Part shown: positions 1-11,802 of the stretch, piece after piece
Position numbering within the stretch: position 1 is the stretch's first letter
Layout: each line of letters begins with the position of its first letter
Source: Erythrobasidium yunnanense
Taxonomy: Eukaryota > Basidiomycota > Cystobasidiomycetes > Erythrobasidiales > Erythrobasidiaceae
Direction of reading: 5' to 3'
NCBI GenBank assembly: GCA_001600175.1
Contig: BCJC01000001.1
Span: forward strand, 4,201,652 to 4,265,651
Length of the DNA: 64,000 nucleotides
Translations under genes and position numbers: made by a program
Notes under the pieces: generated by a model
Told to the model about the DNA's origin: nothing
Databases searched by the model: none
The model's input: only the letters and a program-made list of their open reading frames with translations

Positions 1-669
1 CATCGCAGCCATTTGTCTGTCAGCGTATTGACCACGTTAGAGTCTGTTTAATCCGTCATCAGGGTAAGTCCACATGAGCTTACATGCGCTAGGGCGATAC
101 GCTTGGCCATGATCCCCTTCACGTTATCCAGGCAGGAGGGGCTGTTCAGATCAAACCAGTACCTAACACGATATTCACTCAGCCATAGCCATAGCAATAG
201 CTTCCTCGATAATGACGCACTCGGGCCATCTCTGCATCTTGCACTTGCTCCCTTTGTTGCGATAGCATTCAGGCGTGAAGTCACCCGAATCAGGTCGTTT
301 ATCTTCCCAAGTACCAGCAGAGAAGTAGCATACGACTTTCTTGCCTCGCTTCTTGTACTCTGCAATCGTCTCGGGTGAAGTGTTAAAGAGATCGACATCA
401 TAAGTATTCGCGTCAACTGCCAAGCCTGTGTCAGAAGTAGCTGATTCGGGTATATCTTGCTCGAGGGAGCACAGTAGACTGTCGCCAGGCTTGAAGCTCA
501 ACCAGTCTCCGGTTGCGGCAGCACGGCGGGTAACTGTGACGGGGACAGTCTGGGCGGACGTGGTCAGCACAAGTCATCATAAGCGATAGAAGCAACTTAC
601 AACTGTAGGGGCAGTATAGACGGCTGCAGGGATCGCGATGAGCAGGATCAGTGTGCACCGGCCAAGCAT
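1..669 (-). CDS. Secreted GH114 endo-alpha-1,4-polygalactosaminidase-like protein, copy A (partial)
   Basis: The 5' end is in the window; the 3' part runs off the left edge. The start ATG (669-667) opens a signal peptide (MLGRCTLILLIAIPAAVYTA). A first intron at about 553-600 leads to a linker and then the GH114 core: YDVDLF, the VVCYFSAG strand, a RPDSGDFTPECY segment, then YWFDLNSPSC and MAKRIALA. The last visible exon enters NGCD, the start of the family NGCDAVEPDN block that holds an acidic residue of the active site. GH114 enzymes cleave alpha-1,4-linked galactosamine polymers such as fungal galactosaminogalactan; secretion fits action on cell wall, matrix or a competitor's polymer. It is a tandem copy of the gene at 1324-2737 with matching intron positions. 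The substrate is inferred from the family only. Confidence 0.85.
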
Positions 670-1323
670 GATTCACGGATCTTGTCGATGCTCCGGCAGG
701 GAAAGAGCGCGGATAAAAGCAGGGAGAGTCTTAGTATGCACAGCTACTTCCCGACAGCAAAGCCGGCTGTCTTGCATGTTGGGAGTGGTCTTCGCCCGGA
801 AGGCACAGCCATGTCAGAGCAGACAAAAGGGAAGTAGGGCAAAGTCCTGTGCATCATGGGATGAGAGATACGTGTGTCGAGTCGCTGTGCGTCTACGCCA
901 TCTTTGCTCCAGCTTCCCTGGGATACCTATGTTCAGACGCATCACTTCCGACTCCCCCGCTTCAACTAGCGGGGCTGGGCAGGTAATCTGTGATAAAACC
1001 TTAGAAGTACTCACCCTAGTAGCTCTAGCAAGAAGACGACGCTTGAACATCAGCGATGCTCTCGTGCTATTTGCCTCAGACGCAGGCGCTGGAGTATTGG
1101 ACGAGAGGAGTCAGTAAGAGGGGACGATCCCAGACCTCGTGTATCAATGCAGATTTGTAGATCGCCTGGCATGCTATATGCCCTATTGATAATATGCCGC
1201 TTCCGCACAGCGGGCATGCGACGATGCGATGATACTATAGGTATGAAAGGGAAAGAAAAAGAGATCTGGGTACAGCGATAGCCTGTATAGCCTCGTTGCG
1301 TGTATAGGGTTGGTAGAAGACGC
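670..1323. other. Intergenic spacer between tandem GH114 genes
   Basis: This 654-base stretch holds the promoter side of GH114 copy A and the 3' flank of copy B. Open frames occur on both strands but none shows family motifs, a signal peptide or plausible splicing. I see no RNA gene or repeat in it. Confidence 0.6.
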
Positions 1324-2737
1324 TTAGTTGGCGCAGATCTTGGTGATGTAGCGATAGTCGACGCTGTATGAGCTATATGCGAGTGCGTAAAAGCCTTTGA
1401 GGATCTTGCTGCAATCGATCGACCTCTCATATCTGCCACACTGCATCAGCCTTTCTCTCCTCTTCTTTGCAGTCTCGACGCTGCCACTCACTCTACTTCG
1501 AAAGCCGCTTTACCAGCTTTGACATATGCGTTGTATGAGCCGCACTCATTATATGCAGAACATTCCTCAATGAGCACGAAATCCGTGATGTCGACGATCT
1601 TAGGTCTCTTAGCAATCATGTCGGGCCCATTCTTGAGTGCGATACCCAGGCCGGCGTTGTGCGCTGTCGTGGAGAGGAAGTGGAGGTAGGAGAACTGGTC
1701 GTTGACTGATCAAACAGAAGTCAGCTATATATGCATGTTTGACGATGAGGGTGTGAGTACGTACTGGTGGTCTTCCAGCCGGGCTTGTTGATGTACGAAT
1801 CGGTGTTGTCAGGCTCCACGGCGTCGCATCCTTTGGACTATGAGAGAGCACCGGCTTAAGGGAACTGTGCGCCTAAAGTGATAGGTCGAAGCTATGTACC
1901 TTCGCTAGAGCGATGCGCTTAGCCATGACGCTCTGAATATTGGATACGCAGGAGGGGGTATTTAGATCGAACCAGTATCTGGAGTCATCACGAAACTCTT
2001 TTAACTCGCATCTCAAGCACTGGGAATAAGACGAAATCGCTCACTCAGGCCATTCTTCCATCTTGCACTTGCTTCCCTTGTTACAGTAGCAAGCAGGGGT
2101 GAAGTCTCCTGCATCCGGTCTATAACTCTCCCACGACCCAGCCGAGAAGTAGCATACGACCTTCTTTCCTCTCTTCTTGTACTCTGCAATCTTCTCGGCT
2201 GATGTACCGAATAGGTCCACATCGTAGATGTTCGCATCTACTGCTAAGCCAGTGTTTGATTTAGGAGAGACGGGGATATCGCGCTCGAGGGACCAGAGGA
2301 ACTTGTCCCCAGGAACGGGTTTCAGCCAGTTACCGCTCGTGGCGGAGGAAGTGGATGCGGATGTTCTTGTACTGGTCACGATGGCCGTGTTTGTTGTCTC
2401 TGCGCAGGTTTTGGTGCTGGACCTGGCCGACTTGCAAGTCTGAGTGGGTGCGCATACTGTTCGTGTGCCGAATGCAGCATAGTTGCCTGGTACTCATGTC
2501 AGTCTTGCTCATTGAAGTATAGAGAGATGTATATACATCTTCCCCCGACTTTGGCGGTGGTGATCACGACTGTGGTGGAAGGTAGACCAGAAGTCCAAAC
2601 GCCGGTGTGAGTGGGAGCAGTCTGTAGGCTTCGGTCAGCATAGTGTTTTGACAAGGATAGTTGCAGCATACAGTCGTCGCTGCGTAGGTAGATGCAGCTG
2701 TTCCTACAGCGAGTGCCAACGTCGACCAGCCAAGCAT
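1324..2737 (-). CDS. Secreted GH114 endo-alpha-1,4-polygalactosaminidase-like protein, copy B
   Basis: Complete gene of several exons. The start ATG (2737) gives a signal peptide MLGWSTLALAVGTAASTYA. A Thr/Ser- and Cys-rich linker follows (CNYAAFGTRTVCAPTQTC, then a TST-rich run), then the GH114 barrel: GLAVDANIYDVDLF, VVCYFSAGSW, RPDAGDFTPACY, EYWFDLNTPSC, KGCDAVEPDNTD, QFSYLHFLSTTAHNAGLGI, a VLIEECSAYNECGSY block and a C-terminal YITKICAN ending at the TAA at 1324-1326. The DAVEPDN and EEC segments carry the acidic residues expected in this family. The Cys-rich linker could help binding to a polymer, but it does not clearly match a known carbohydrate-binding module. Copy A lies just downstream on the same strand, so the pair is a tandem duplication. 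Confidence 0.88.
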
Positions 2738-3215
2738 GATTGACTTTGTTCAAGGGAGTGTGAGGTAAGGGAGAGTGATGCAATGAGAGTGAAGCAGAGA
2801 AGAGACGGGCGATTGAAGATCCCTTCAGCTGGTCCTTCTGGTGCTCCGGCTGTATTGCATGATGGCTTTGGGTCAGAAGGTCGACAAGCAGGAGCTCGAG
2901 AGCGCAACCGGAATTGGGAGGTGCGGCATTGGGAGAAGATGGAATTGGAACAGAAGAAAGGAACGACATACGATGACTAATCAAATGTGCATCTCAGCCT
3001 GCTGTCCTCCAGACTTCTTGCATCTTCTCCTCATCCAAACAAAGAGTAGTCACGTGGACTCATGATCAGCTGCGACGCGACAGGCGTGAAATCCGGACAG
3101 CCGTAGAGAGCAGGTCGCAACTCTTGAAGCTGTTGAGATATATGAAGAAAGTAATTGAATTGAGAGGCTACAGCGCAAATTGCTCGACCAGCCAAAGAAT
3201 GCTTAATCTTTGGGT
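2738..3215. promoter_or_regulatory. Divergent promoter region, GH114 copy B / F-box-like gene
   Basis: A 478-base spacer separates the start of GH114 copy B (-) from the start of the F-box-like gene (+). Both promoters should lie here. I can name no specific operator or TATA element with confidence. Confidence 0.4.
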
Positions 3216-4169
3216 ATGGAAACCGAAAGGAGTCCTGAGACTCTTGCTTTCTCTCCTTCTGTCGGGAAACTCACTTCTCCTCTGATCTGGTCTCTCCAGC
3301 CTCGAGCTGCCAAAACCGCACTGCATCACATCATGGATCCATCGTTAGCACGTCCAAATAAGGACCCCTCGCGAGCTGCTTTCAATACGCAGCTCACGGT
3401 TGCAACAGAGCCCTCTCTCACAACACTGCCTCTTGATATTCAGCTGAAGATAGTCGATAATTTGGATCGATGGTCGCTTCGCCAGATCAGACTGGTTCTA
3501 CGACTTGGACTCTACCCTCTTCGCTGCTACCTGAAAGCAGTCGATATTACCTTGAACACACGCGAGCTTTCTGGTCAAAGCGAAAGGACTCGTTTCCTCT
3601 TGGAAGACGTCCCGCCTACCTGGATGGAGGAGATGCAGCTTCTACACGCGGATTACCCCTATGCCTATCGCCAAATCGATGGAATGTGTTGTCGGACGAA
3701 CGGGCCCAGGAAGGATAGGATATACTCGTCAGACAACGAGGGCCATAACTACAGGCTTCATCCAGAAGTTGTAGAAGCCTTGAAACGTACTCTGGGCGAG
3801 GGAGGGGCGTACAGGTGGCTCTGCTTTCATGAGCTTCCGTTGTCTATCGGCAGACAAGTCATTTCACTCTTAAAGAACATACCGTCTCTGCCGAATTTAA
3901 GAGTGAGAAAGGTGTACCTGGTCTTGGACGATCGGGACAAGCAGGGGTAGGTCTCAATTTCAAGTCTTGCTGGGCCCTGAGCGCTGATCTGAGCTGCTAT
4001 ATCCGTCAGTACCCTACTAGCAGAGTGGTTGCAAATCTTCATAGATCTCTTGCCAGATGGAAAACTTCCAAAGATCATTACGGCTGGCTGGGGTTGGACG
4101 CCAGCAGAGTCGCCAGCCAAGGAAATTGAGCTCCTCCGACAGGCAGGAGTTCATTGTACGCCATTCTGA
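3216..4169 (+). CDS. F-box-like domain protein
   Basis: Two exons (3216-3946 and 4010-4169) join in frame to give about 296 residues. Around residues 70-95 the segment LTTLPLDIQLKIVDNLDRW fits an F-box: a short Leu-Pro helix followed by a helix of alternating hydrophobics. The remainder (a WMEEMQLLHADYPYAY stretch, a C-terminal IITAGWGWTP) matches nothing I recognise. If the F-box call is right the protein would recruit substrates to an SCF ubiquitin ligase through Skp1; no leucine-rich or WD repeats are visible. An internal ATG at 3333 (MDPSLARPNKD) could be the true start, since it lies closer to the F-box. The gene sits 195 bases upstream of the C2-domain gene on the same strand. Confidence 0.55.
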
Positions 4170-4364
4170 GACTGCGCTCAGCGATCATCTCGGAGGTGTG
4201 TTTCTGGCAGCTCAGAAACCCGTCTGCCATGTTGTCGCACCACAAGCAGTGTGACGATTGCATTATACGACTATGTCCACGTTGTAATTGGAGTGATCTT
4301 CCAGTGCCAGCATACATTGACAAACCGCTTCATTCGCTTGGCTTTCGGCTGTCTCATCGCTTTC

Positions 4365-7076
4365 ATGTCGCTTTCGTCGTCTTCGTCGGCTGGACCGTCA
4401 ACGCCTGTCAGTCGTACTGCTGCTACTACTGCACGGAGGGAGGGATCTGGAGGGAGTGTGAATCCAGGGAGGCAGCTGGGGACATTGGTCGTCGTCGTGC
4501 TCAAGGCGGTGAGGCGTGCCATCATGGCGTTCCAGGATGATTAGAACTGACATCGTGCCTCATCAACGTATCGTTCTGTATCACTCTGGCCTCGAATTGC
4601 TCAGAAGAACCTCCCGAACAAGCAGAAGATAGGCAAGCAGGATCCCTACTGCAGCTGCAGCGTCGGGCACCAGAAACACAGGACTCCCGCTGTCAAACGA
4701 GGAGGGCAAACACCATTCTGGGATGCACAACTACAGTTTGAGATCTGGGAAGATACAGACAATGCCGTCAAAGCGGTCACAACTGACTCTGGTGGTATCG
4801 CGCCTGCCCCCTTAACGCCTACGTCTGGCGATGCGAATCCAAGTGTTGCGACTGTTGGAAGACCTGCGGGTACTGGTAAAGGAGGGACAGAGGGCAAGAG
4901 AATCCTCAAACTCGCTTGCTATGCCGATGATCCTCGAGAGCCGGACCTGATAGGCGAAACGTCCATCGACTTTACAAATATACTCAAGAAGGGAGAGTTT
5001 GATGGTGTGTGATATTTCTTATAACGTGCGATCAAGGCTGATGCGAGTCCGGCGGCCTGCAGAATGGGTCGAAATCAAGTACAAGGGCAAGTATGCAGGC
5101 GAGGTCTTCCTGGAGATGACTTTCTACGCATCGGTAAGCTCACATCGAGCTATGCATCTGAATGAGCATAGCTGATGAACGCGATTCAGGGACCTCCGCC
5201 TGCAAGACGAGCCAAGAAACCCGTAGATCTGACTAGTGGGTACGGCGGTCCAGGTACATTCGAGCCTCTCCCCTCTTCTTTCCCACAAGGATCTCCTCAA
5301 ACAGCCGACAAGCGGAATCAGCGCTTATCATCTGCCGGCCCGTCTTCTCAGCTTCAACCTCTCACTATGCCTTCTCCGTCTCCCTCCCCAGCACCTTCCA
5401 TCTCATCCTCTTCCTTACAATCTAGTCAGTATGGTCACTCTTTACGGCCTTCCACCTCTTCCCTGTCAAATGTATCGGGACTCAACGAGTTTGGGGCAAG
5501 ACAAAGCAGTATCGGATTCCCTCAAGCACCCGTTAAGCAGAATACATACACTGAAGCAGATAGGTACACACCTTCATACGCCCCTCCATCGCTTCATCAA
5601 TCGAGTTCTTCCAATAATCTAGGCGGGCGACCACATAGATACTCTTCCTCGTCTTATGGCCTCACGCAGCATGACATCGATTCGTTATCGAGGCCATTCA
5701 GCTCGATGAGCGTCAGTAGTAACAAGCCCCGTCCTTTACCCTCCTCGATACCTGGTAATGCAGCCGAGGTAGGCTTGCATCGACCACCATCAGCGCAGCC
5801 ACAAGCGCCTGCGCATCAGTATACAGGAGGAATGCCTCAGCATCCTGCGCTAGAGCATCATGCGCATTCTGTGCCTCTTCCTCCGCCTGGCCAACAAGCA
5901 TTCCAAACGCATCAGCAGGACGTGCCTCATCCGAGCATACCTCACAATCCTCACAGACATTCCTTGTCTACATACGTACCGCAAGCAACTGAACCTGCTT
6001 ATTCGAACTGGAACGGAGGCCAGATCCCTGTTCATCCGGGTGGAGAAGACTATCCGCAACAACACCAGCTTGGGGATGCTTTCAGACCCACCTCGTCTGC
6101 ATCATGGAATGATCCTCGCGTACCTTCTCCAGCGACACCCTCTTTCCCGCCATACAATAACAACATGCCGCAGGCATCAACTTCTCCTAGACCTGAGCCG
6201 TCTTCACCGCATCCGACCTCGCTTCTAGCCGGTAGACTCAATCCAGCATCTCCACGTGCGCAGCAGACCTTTGCTATCACACCGCCTACGGCACATCGAT
6301 CGCACTTCGCGGATGGTCGCGTATCGCCAGCTGTCAACCCGCCATACAACGATCAGTATGCGTCGCAGCAGCATCCTGTACAAGACTGGAGGACACCCTC
6401 GCCTCAGCATCAAGCTGCATTTGCTCAGCAGCAGCAGTACCAGTCAGCCGTTCAGCAAAGTCCGTGGGATCAGGGTAGTCAGGCTGCCCAAATACCCAAT
6501 CAGCCTCATGATGCTTATGGAGGTGTGGTGGAATACAATCAGCAGCCTCCGCCTGAGCAGCAGTATCACCACGATACTGGAGAGCAGCATTATCAGCAAG
6601 ACTACGGCCAGCCGCAGCAGGACTATCATCCTCCACCGCAGCAAGACTATCAGCAGCATCAGGTCTACGATCAACAGTATCAGCAACCGCAGCATCACTA
6701 TACTCAAGCTGCATCTGAGCCATACTATCCTCCTGCACACCAGCAACAGCAGTATCAGGGACCTCAGTACGATGGGCCTCGACCTCCGCTCGCACCTCCA
6801 TCCCATGTGCAGTCCGACTACCGGACAGCATCTCCCTATCGACCTCTTCCTTCCACACCTGACCCATGGCAGCATTCTCAGTCCCCGTATCAGCCTTCCA
6901 CGACACCGCAGCCTCCTCCTCCGCCTCCATTGAACGGCAGCGTGGGCTCATACCAGCCTCGCTTCGGTCTTCCTCCGCACCAGCCTTATGATCAGCCGTA
7001 TCAGCAACATGCTCCGCCTCCTGTTCCACCTGTTCCTGCCGAGCTTCGCAGAGACCAGAACGGCGGATGGTATTAG
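4365..7076 (+). CDS. C2-domain, proline/glutamine-rich cytokinesis protein (Inn1/Fic1-like)
   Basis: Four exons (4365-4508, 4605-5004, 5063-5133, 5190-7076) join in frame to about 833 residues. An N-terminal C2 domain spans roughly residues 36-205: LGTLVVVVLKAKNLPNK, QDPYCSCSVG, TPFWDAQLQFEIW, an inserted Gly/Ala-rich loop, LIGETSIDF and WVEIKYKGKYAGEVFLEMTFYA. The rest is a long low-complexity tail rich in Pro, Gln, Ser and Tyr, with many PxxP segments and PPPPPP near the C terminus. This architecture is that of Inn1/Fic1 ingression proteins, which bring the membrane to the actomyosin ring and bind SH3 proteins (Hof1/Cyk3 type) by the Pro-rich tail. The Gln runs (about 6420-6760) come from CAG repeats and are likely length-variable. 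Acidic calcium ligands of the C2 domain are not obviously complete, as in the family. Confidence 0.8.
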
Positions 7077-7192
7077 ACAGTCGTAGTGTGTGATACATGT
7101 ATATAGAAGACATTAGAGTTGATCAGTCGTAGCTTGTTGATATCAATCGCATATAAGTGCCTCTTCGCGTCACGCTATCTCGAGCACAGTAC

Positions 7193-9393
7193 ATGGCCAG
7201 TTTCTACGAAGCGAGTCCGCGCATCTCGACAGACAGCCAGATCCAGCGACAGCATCAGCCCGTAGTACAAGAACAGCGCGAACCTCATGCCTTGACTCTG
7301 AAAGTAGACGACTACAAGATACCGACGAGCCGGACCATCCAGCTGAGATTATCGCGAAACAGGTTCTACGGGCTGCAAGGCCGACGTTTACGCAGTCGCA
7401 TGAGTATGTTAGAGACGTCGAAGTCCCTGGAAAGCCGCATGCTGGCGAAGCTTCGACATCCAACTTCACGCTGACGCCTCTACTGGCCCTTCCGTGCGCT
7501 GCAGACTTCGCTCTACCTCCTACTTTCCACTGACGTGCTCTATTCATGCTACAAGAACTGCCTTCGGAGCTATCAACCTAGGCGAGACCTTCAGAGGTCT
7601 CGTGGTCGCGGCCAACGATTCCAACTATGAAGTCGTCAATCCCATGCTACGCATCGAGATGCTTACTGCAAATATGCGTATGCTGCTGTGGGAAGCGCCT
7701 GTGTCAGATCCTAAAAGACCGAGGACCCTGAAACCTGGAGAGTCTCTCGAGGCACCGATGCTGGAGTACGAGATCAAAGAGCCTGGACAGCACTCGCTTT
7801 CGTGTAGCGTTTCGTATCAAATCCCAGATCCGAATGCCTTCCTCAACCCTGAAGCACCGCAAGAGCTTATCAGCAGAGGCTTTCGGAAGCTGTACAAATT
7901 CCAGGTAGATCGCGAGTGTCAACGAGTCATGAAGATTAGAGCGCTCAGTTCAAGTATATCAGGCCTCCAATCCACTGTCCGTCAAGACGAAAGTGCACAC
8001 ATCCAAGAACATCGCTGCTCCCGTCGACGAGACTGCTCAGGACACTGTCTTTCTCGAAGTGCAAGTACAGAACGTCAGTGCGGAGCCTCTCTTCTTCGAA
8101 CAGCTTCGCTTCGAAGCCTCTGAGCACATCGCACTGGAAGATCTCGCACCAATGCGAACAGCACCCCTCAAGCCAGGCGATGTCATTCAGTGTCTATATA
8201 TTCTGAATCCAATACAGGACCACAGACAAGCAGTTATCGATAAAGCCAAAGCGAATGGCGGGAACATGGTGCTAGGCAAGCTAGATATCCGATGGAGGAG
8301 CAGGATGGGCGATACTGGGCATCTAGCTACAAGCCAGCTTGTCCGACGGTTACCTCCTCCACCTCAGCTACCTATCTCAAGGTCTGCTTCACCAAGGCCT
8401 AAAGCAACTCAGGCTTTCTTATCGCAAGCAGCCATCTCGCCGCAACATACACCGACACGATCCAATTTTGCGGGCATGATGGATCATCGAGCACCTCACG
8501 CGCCCTCACCTCTCCATTCACCAAGACTGACAACAGAGACGTCCTTCTCCGGTCTGCCATCACTTCCTCCTTCCGCCTCACCTTTCGAGTCCCAAAATCG
8601 CTCGCAAAGCAACCTTACAGCATCTTTGCATGTCAAGCGGCTGGATCAGCGCTCAGTAGCAGCTGGATCATGCTTCAAAGTGCATGCAGACTTGAGACTG
8701 GTCTCTTACTCGGCCGAGAAACGGAAAAGGCGCTTAAGACTGGCTGTCCAGCACGTCGACTATTATTCCCAGCAACGGCCTCAAGCTGCAGACCTATCTC
8801 ATCGAGCTATCAAGCAGGATTTCGACACGCCGACAGCGAGCGCTCGGCAGTCCCTCGATTCGCAAGCGGCTGATCGGTCACTCCAGCACCAGTCTGTCGA
8901 CTTGCCTCCGCCTGTCCCGCTTCCTCCATCTCATCCCTTCTTCGTACTCCCGCTCTCTGGCGATAGAGCTGTCCCGAGTCGGGACGTACAGTTCACGGGT
9001 CTTTCATTACGGGTACTCGAGCCAACTGTCATCGACCATAGGTCAGACAAATCAAGGCACCCTTCAGCAGAGAAAAACAATGAAGAGCCGGAAATTAATC
9101 CACTCAGACTTAGCACATCCTCAACGGCTACAGACGATATGTCGCTAAGCGAGGTTATGCGGAAACAAGCTGTGTCAAAACAGCGATTGCTGAGTGTTCC
9201 GATAACACTGGAGTACTTCGCTATGGCATCTGGTATACATTCTATAGGAGGATTGAGGATTCTGGTCCTGGACGATGCGTGGATCGACGATGCAGGAGAT
9301 CAGGGTGAGCCGGATGCAGGTAGAGCTGGAATTTCGCCATGCTCCATCTTAGAGACTGCAGTCATCGCGGAGGTTCTCGTAGAGTCCATGTGA
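7193..9393 (+). CDS. TRAPP complex subunit 13 homologue (TRAPPC13, DUF974)
   Basis: Exons 7193-7303, 7363-7493, 7556-7904 and 7963-9393 sum to 2022 nt, about 673 residues, ending at the first in-frame TGA. Family blocks appear in order: HALTLKVLRAARPTF near the N terminus, LLALPTAFGAINLGETFRG, VVAANDSNYEVVNP, the FRKLYKFQ and NPLSVKTKVHTS blocks, VFLEVQVQNVSAEPLFFE and a C-terminal LSVPITLEYFAMASGIHSIGGLRIL. TRAPPC13 is a subunit of the TRAPP tethering complexes for Rab activation and autophagy at the Golgi. The protein is longer than the usual 400-450 residues owing to a disordered Ser/Pro-rich insert around the middle (about 8350-8950). A consensus GTGAGT lies just at the stop, so a further 3' exon cannot be excluded. 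Confidence 0.85.
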
Positions 9394-9691
9394 GTAACTC
9401 TGCATGCAAGTCTGGCAATCAGACAGGGTCACAATTCCGCGTCAGCCAATGCGCAAATGTGCACTACATATCCGCAAAGCGTGTCTGCCCACCCCTTGAA
9501 TCAACCCTCGGGCATGACGACAACGTCTTGTGAGGCTGATCGCCACCTGTGCGTGAGCAGCTAACAAGGTACATATAATGAGCTGGGATGAGGATCTGGT
9601 ATTCTACATATGAGAACTACCACGTATATACTGCAAGGTCGTGTCTATCTACCGCGAAAATGAGAAAATGAAACCCGAGAATGATACAGAC
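9394..9691. other. Convergent 3' spacer
   Basis: The 3' ends of the TRAPPC13 homologue (+) and the RING ligase (-) face each other across about 300 bases. Nothing else is recognisable here. Confidence 0.5.
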
Positions 9692-11416
9692 TCATAGAGT
9701 ACGTGAAAGAAGAGGAGTCCGCTCATTCGTTCCGGTCGAAGAGCCAGCGATTGGGCTAGAGGAGTCTGCCGGATCGAACAGATCTTCTCTGGAAAGAATA
9801 GGCTGTGCTTGTGCGACGGGTGAAGCGGGAGCGACCGCCGCTGCACTTCGAGCAGCCTCAAGATCCGCTGAACCCGTCTGCACATCTGTCCCTGTTGCTC
9901 CTTCCCCTTCCAGCGAGCCATCAATACTGCATCTGCATACGGGACACCATCTCTTCTGCCCGACTAACCAATCATCGATCTCATCGACGTGGAAGATGTG
10001 TCCACACGGCAGTAATTTCACGTTGTCTCCTTTAACAAAGTCGGATAGACAGATCGCACATTCTCTTTGAGAGAATATCTTGCGCGCCAAAGTTCGCGCT
10101 TTGGAAGTACTGATCGTAGCAGGAGGATTTTCCGTACTGGCGGATGTGGGCGAACGACGGCCATCGGTATACCTTCTTCGTGTATAGTAAGTCTTCAGAG
10201 CATTGCTGAGCGTCTTGACGAGCTTTGTAGTAGGTCTTTCACCTCCAGCTTTGCCTGCTCCTAACGAGATCTGACTTCCGCTAGTCGCCGCTTTCTCTGC
10301 AGCTATGTCCAGAGCAGCTATATCACTGCTCAGATTCTCACTCCATTGAAAGCTTGGAAGACTGTCCACGAGCGCTTTTGGCGCGCGTAAACGACGCCGC
10401 TGACGGTACTGGCGGGCCTTCGTAGTTGCTATCACTAAGGTTGTGAAGACTGTTGGAAGGAAAAAGAGCATGATAATGACGTCCATGAGCAGTCTGACGA
10501 AAGGAATACTACATCAGCCGAAGTATAGCATGATCCGGATAACGCCCTTACAGGTGAGGAGGTTCTTCTGCTTCCAGAATGATCTCGAAATGCTCATCGT
10601 GGTTCTCTGCGATGTGCATAAGGTTCTCCAGCGTCTTTCCGGTATTGTACGCTACGAAAGTGCTAGGCAGATCCAGCAGGTTCGCCTCTCTCGAAGGGCT
10701 CCACATTGAGATGAGCTCGTCTTCTACAGGCGCACAAGAAGTATCAGCACTTGTATCTGGATTCGAAGTATGGAGCGCTCACCCTCGTAATTGCTGGAGA
10801 AAGGACTGTTCGGCTGTGTCGCGTGCGCCTCATCGTTGTAAACGATGACAGCTGAATAGCTCAATGCCTGAGCATTCAAGAGCTTCGTGACGAATGGACA
10901 ATCTCCTCTTTCGACCAGAGCGATTCTGGGCGGTATCCCCGCCTTGTCCTTCTTGTCCGACCTCCCGTCAGACGTTTGCGTTTCCAGCTCGACGAATCGC
11001 TTCTCCAGGTCAATCTGACATCCTTTGACTGCTTTCTGAGATGTTGTACCAGCAGGAGCGTATCTCTCGATACTCTCAAGCACGCCTTTCAACCCATTCG
11101 CCTCTGCTATCCGGGGTCCGAAACCTGCAGGCCTGCTGATCCACGATACGTTGAGCTGAGGAGAATGGATGAAGGAAGTGCTGAAGCCTCCTAGAGCGTT
11201 CGCTAAGCCGTTCCAGTGCGTAGGAGCTAGGATCCGGCCGGTCGCTGCACCTATGCCTGCGCCTGGATCGCCGAAACCTGAGCTTGACAGGGATGTATCT
11301 TGGAGACTGACAGTAGCAGCAGAGGTAGGGGAGCCTGCGACGGATGTTGATAGCAGAAGTAGCGCGATCAGGTACATCGGCCAGCGCTGACAGCGGGGGA
11401 CTGAAGCAGCTGTCAT
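9692..11416 (-). CDS. PA-TM-RING E3 ubiquitin ligase
   Basis: Exons 11416-10783, 10723-10552 and 10493-9692 give 535 residues. Order of parts: signal peptide (MYLIALLLLSTSVAG region), a luminal protease-associated domain (ISRPAGFGPRIA, PPRIALVERGDCPFVTKLLNAQ, AVIVYNDE), a transmembrane helix (LLMDVIIMLFFLPTVFTTLV), a basic stretch RQYRQRRRLR, and a C-terminal RING near residues 415-460 (CAICLSDF, LPCGHIFH, WCPVCRC). The family (RNF13/RNF167 type) ubiquitinates cargo in endosomes and vacuole or lysosome membranes. The tail ends NERTPLLSRTL, where ERTPLL fits an acidic dileucine sorting signal. Odd: in the H-x-x-C-I position of a RING-H2, this protein reads HVDEI, so a usual Zn ligand Cys is Glu. 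Confidence 0.88.
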
Positions 11417-11802
11417 TGATCCAGCGGGGAGAGGGAGGCGACACAGCGAGATATATGGCCAGTCGAAGTGGTAGGTGAGTAGTCAGTCAGTGCACGCAAA
11501 GACGAACCAATATCGACATGCAAGTGGCGCCTCGGGAACAGTAGAGCCCGGTGCAATTCGGAAGAGACACGAAAGCAATCTATGCGTACTCGAAGTCAAG
11601 CAATTGATACTGTTTAGATTAGAACAACGAGATAACCACTGCTTAGCAGGAAACGAAGACTGGAAAAGATAGAGTGAAGAAGCATGTCGAAATGAAGAAA
11701 GTCTAGTTTGTTAAGTATAGGATGATCGTCTAGGGCGGATATAGTGTGTTTTGCTGATAGATCTGATAGATAAATAGGTACTGCTGTTGCTCAGGCCATA
11801 AC
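11417..11802. other. Spacer between the RING ligase and acidic membrane protein genes
   Basis: This 386-base interval carries the promoter of the RING ligase gene and the 3' flank of the acidic membrane protein gene, both on the minus strand. No gene, repeat or clear element is visible. Confidence 0.5.

Noticed and set aside
638-1117. Plus-strand frame of 159 codons between GH114 copies
   Set aside because: It overlaps the signal-peptide end of copy A on the other strand and has no recognisable motifs.
6256-6933. Second-frame open reading frame of 225 codons within the C2-domain gene
   Set aside because: It is a shadow of the Gln/Pro-rich coding region; the translation is Arg/Ser/His-rich and has no motifs.
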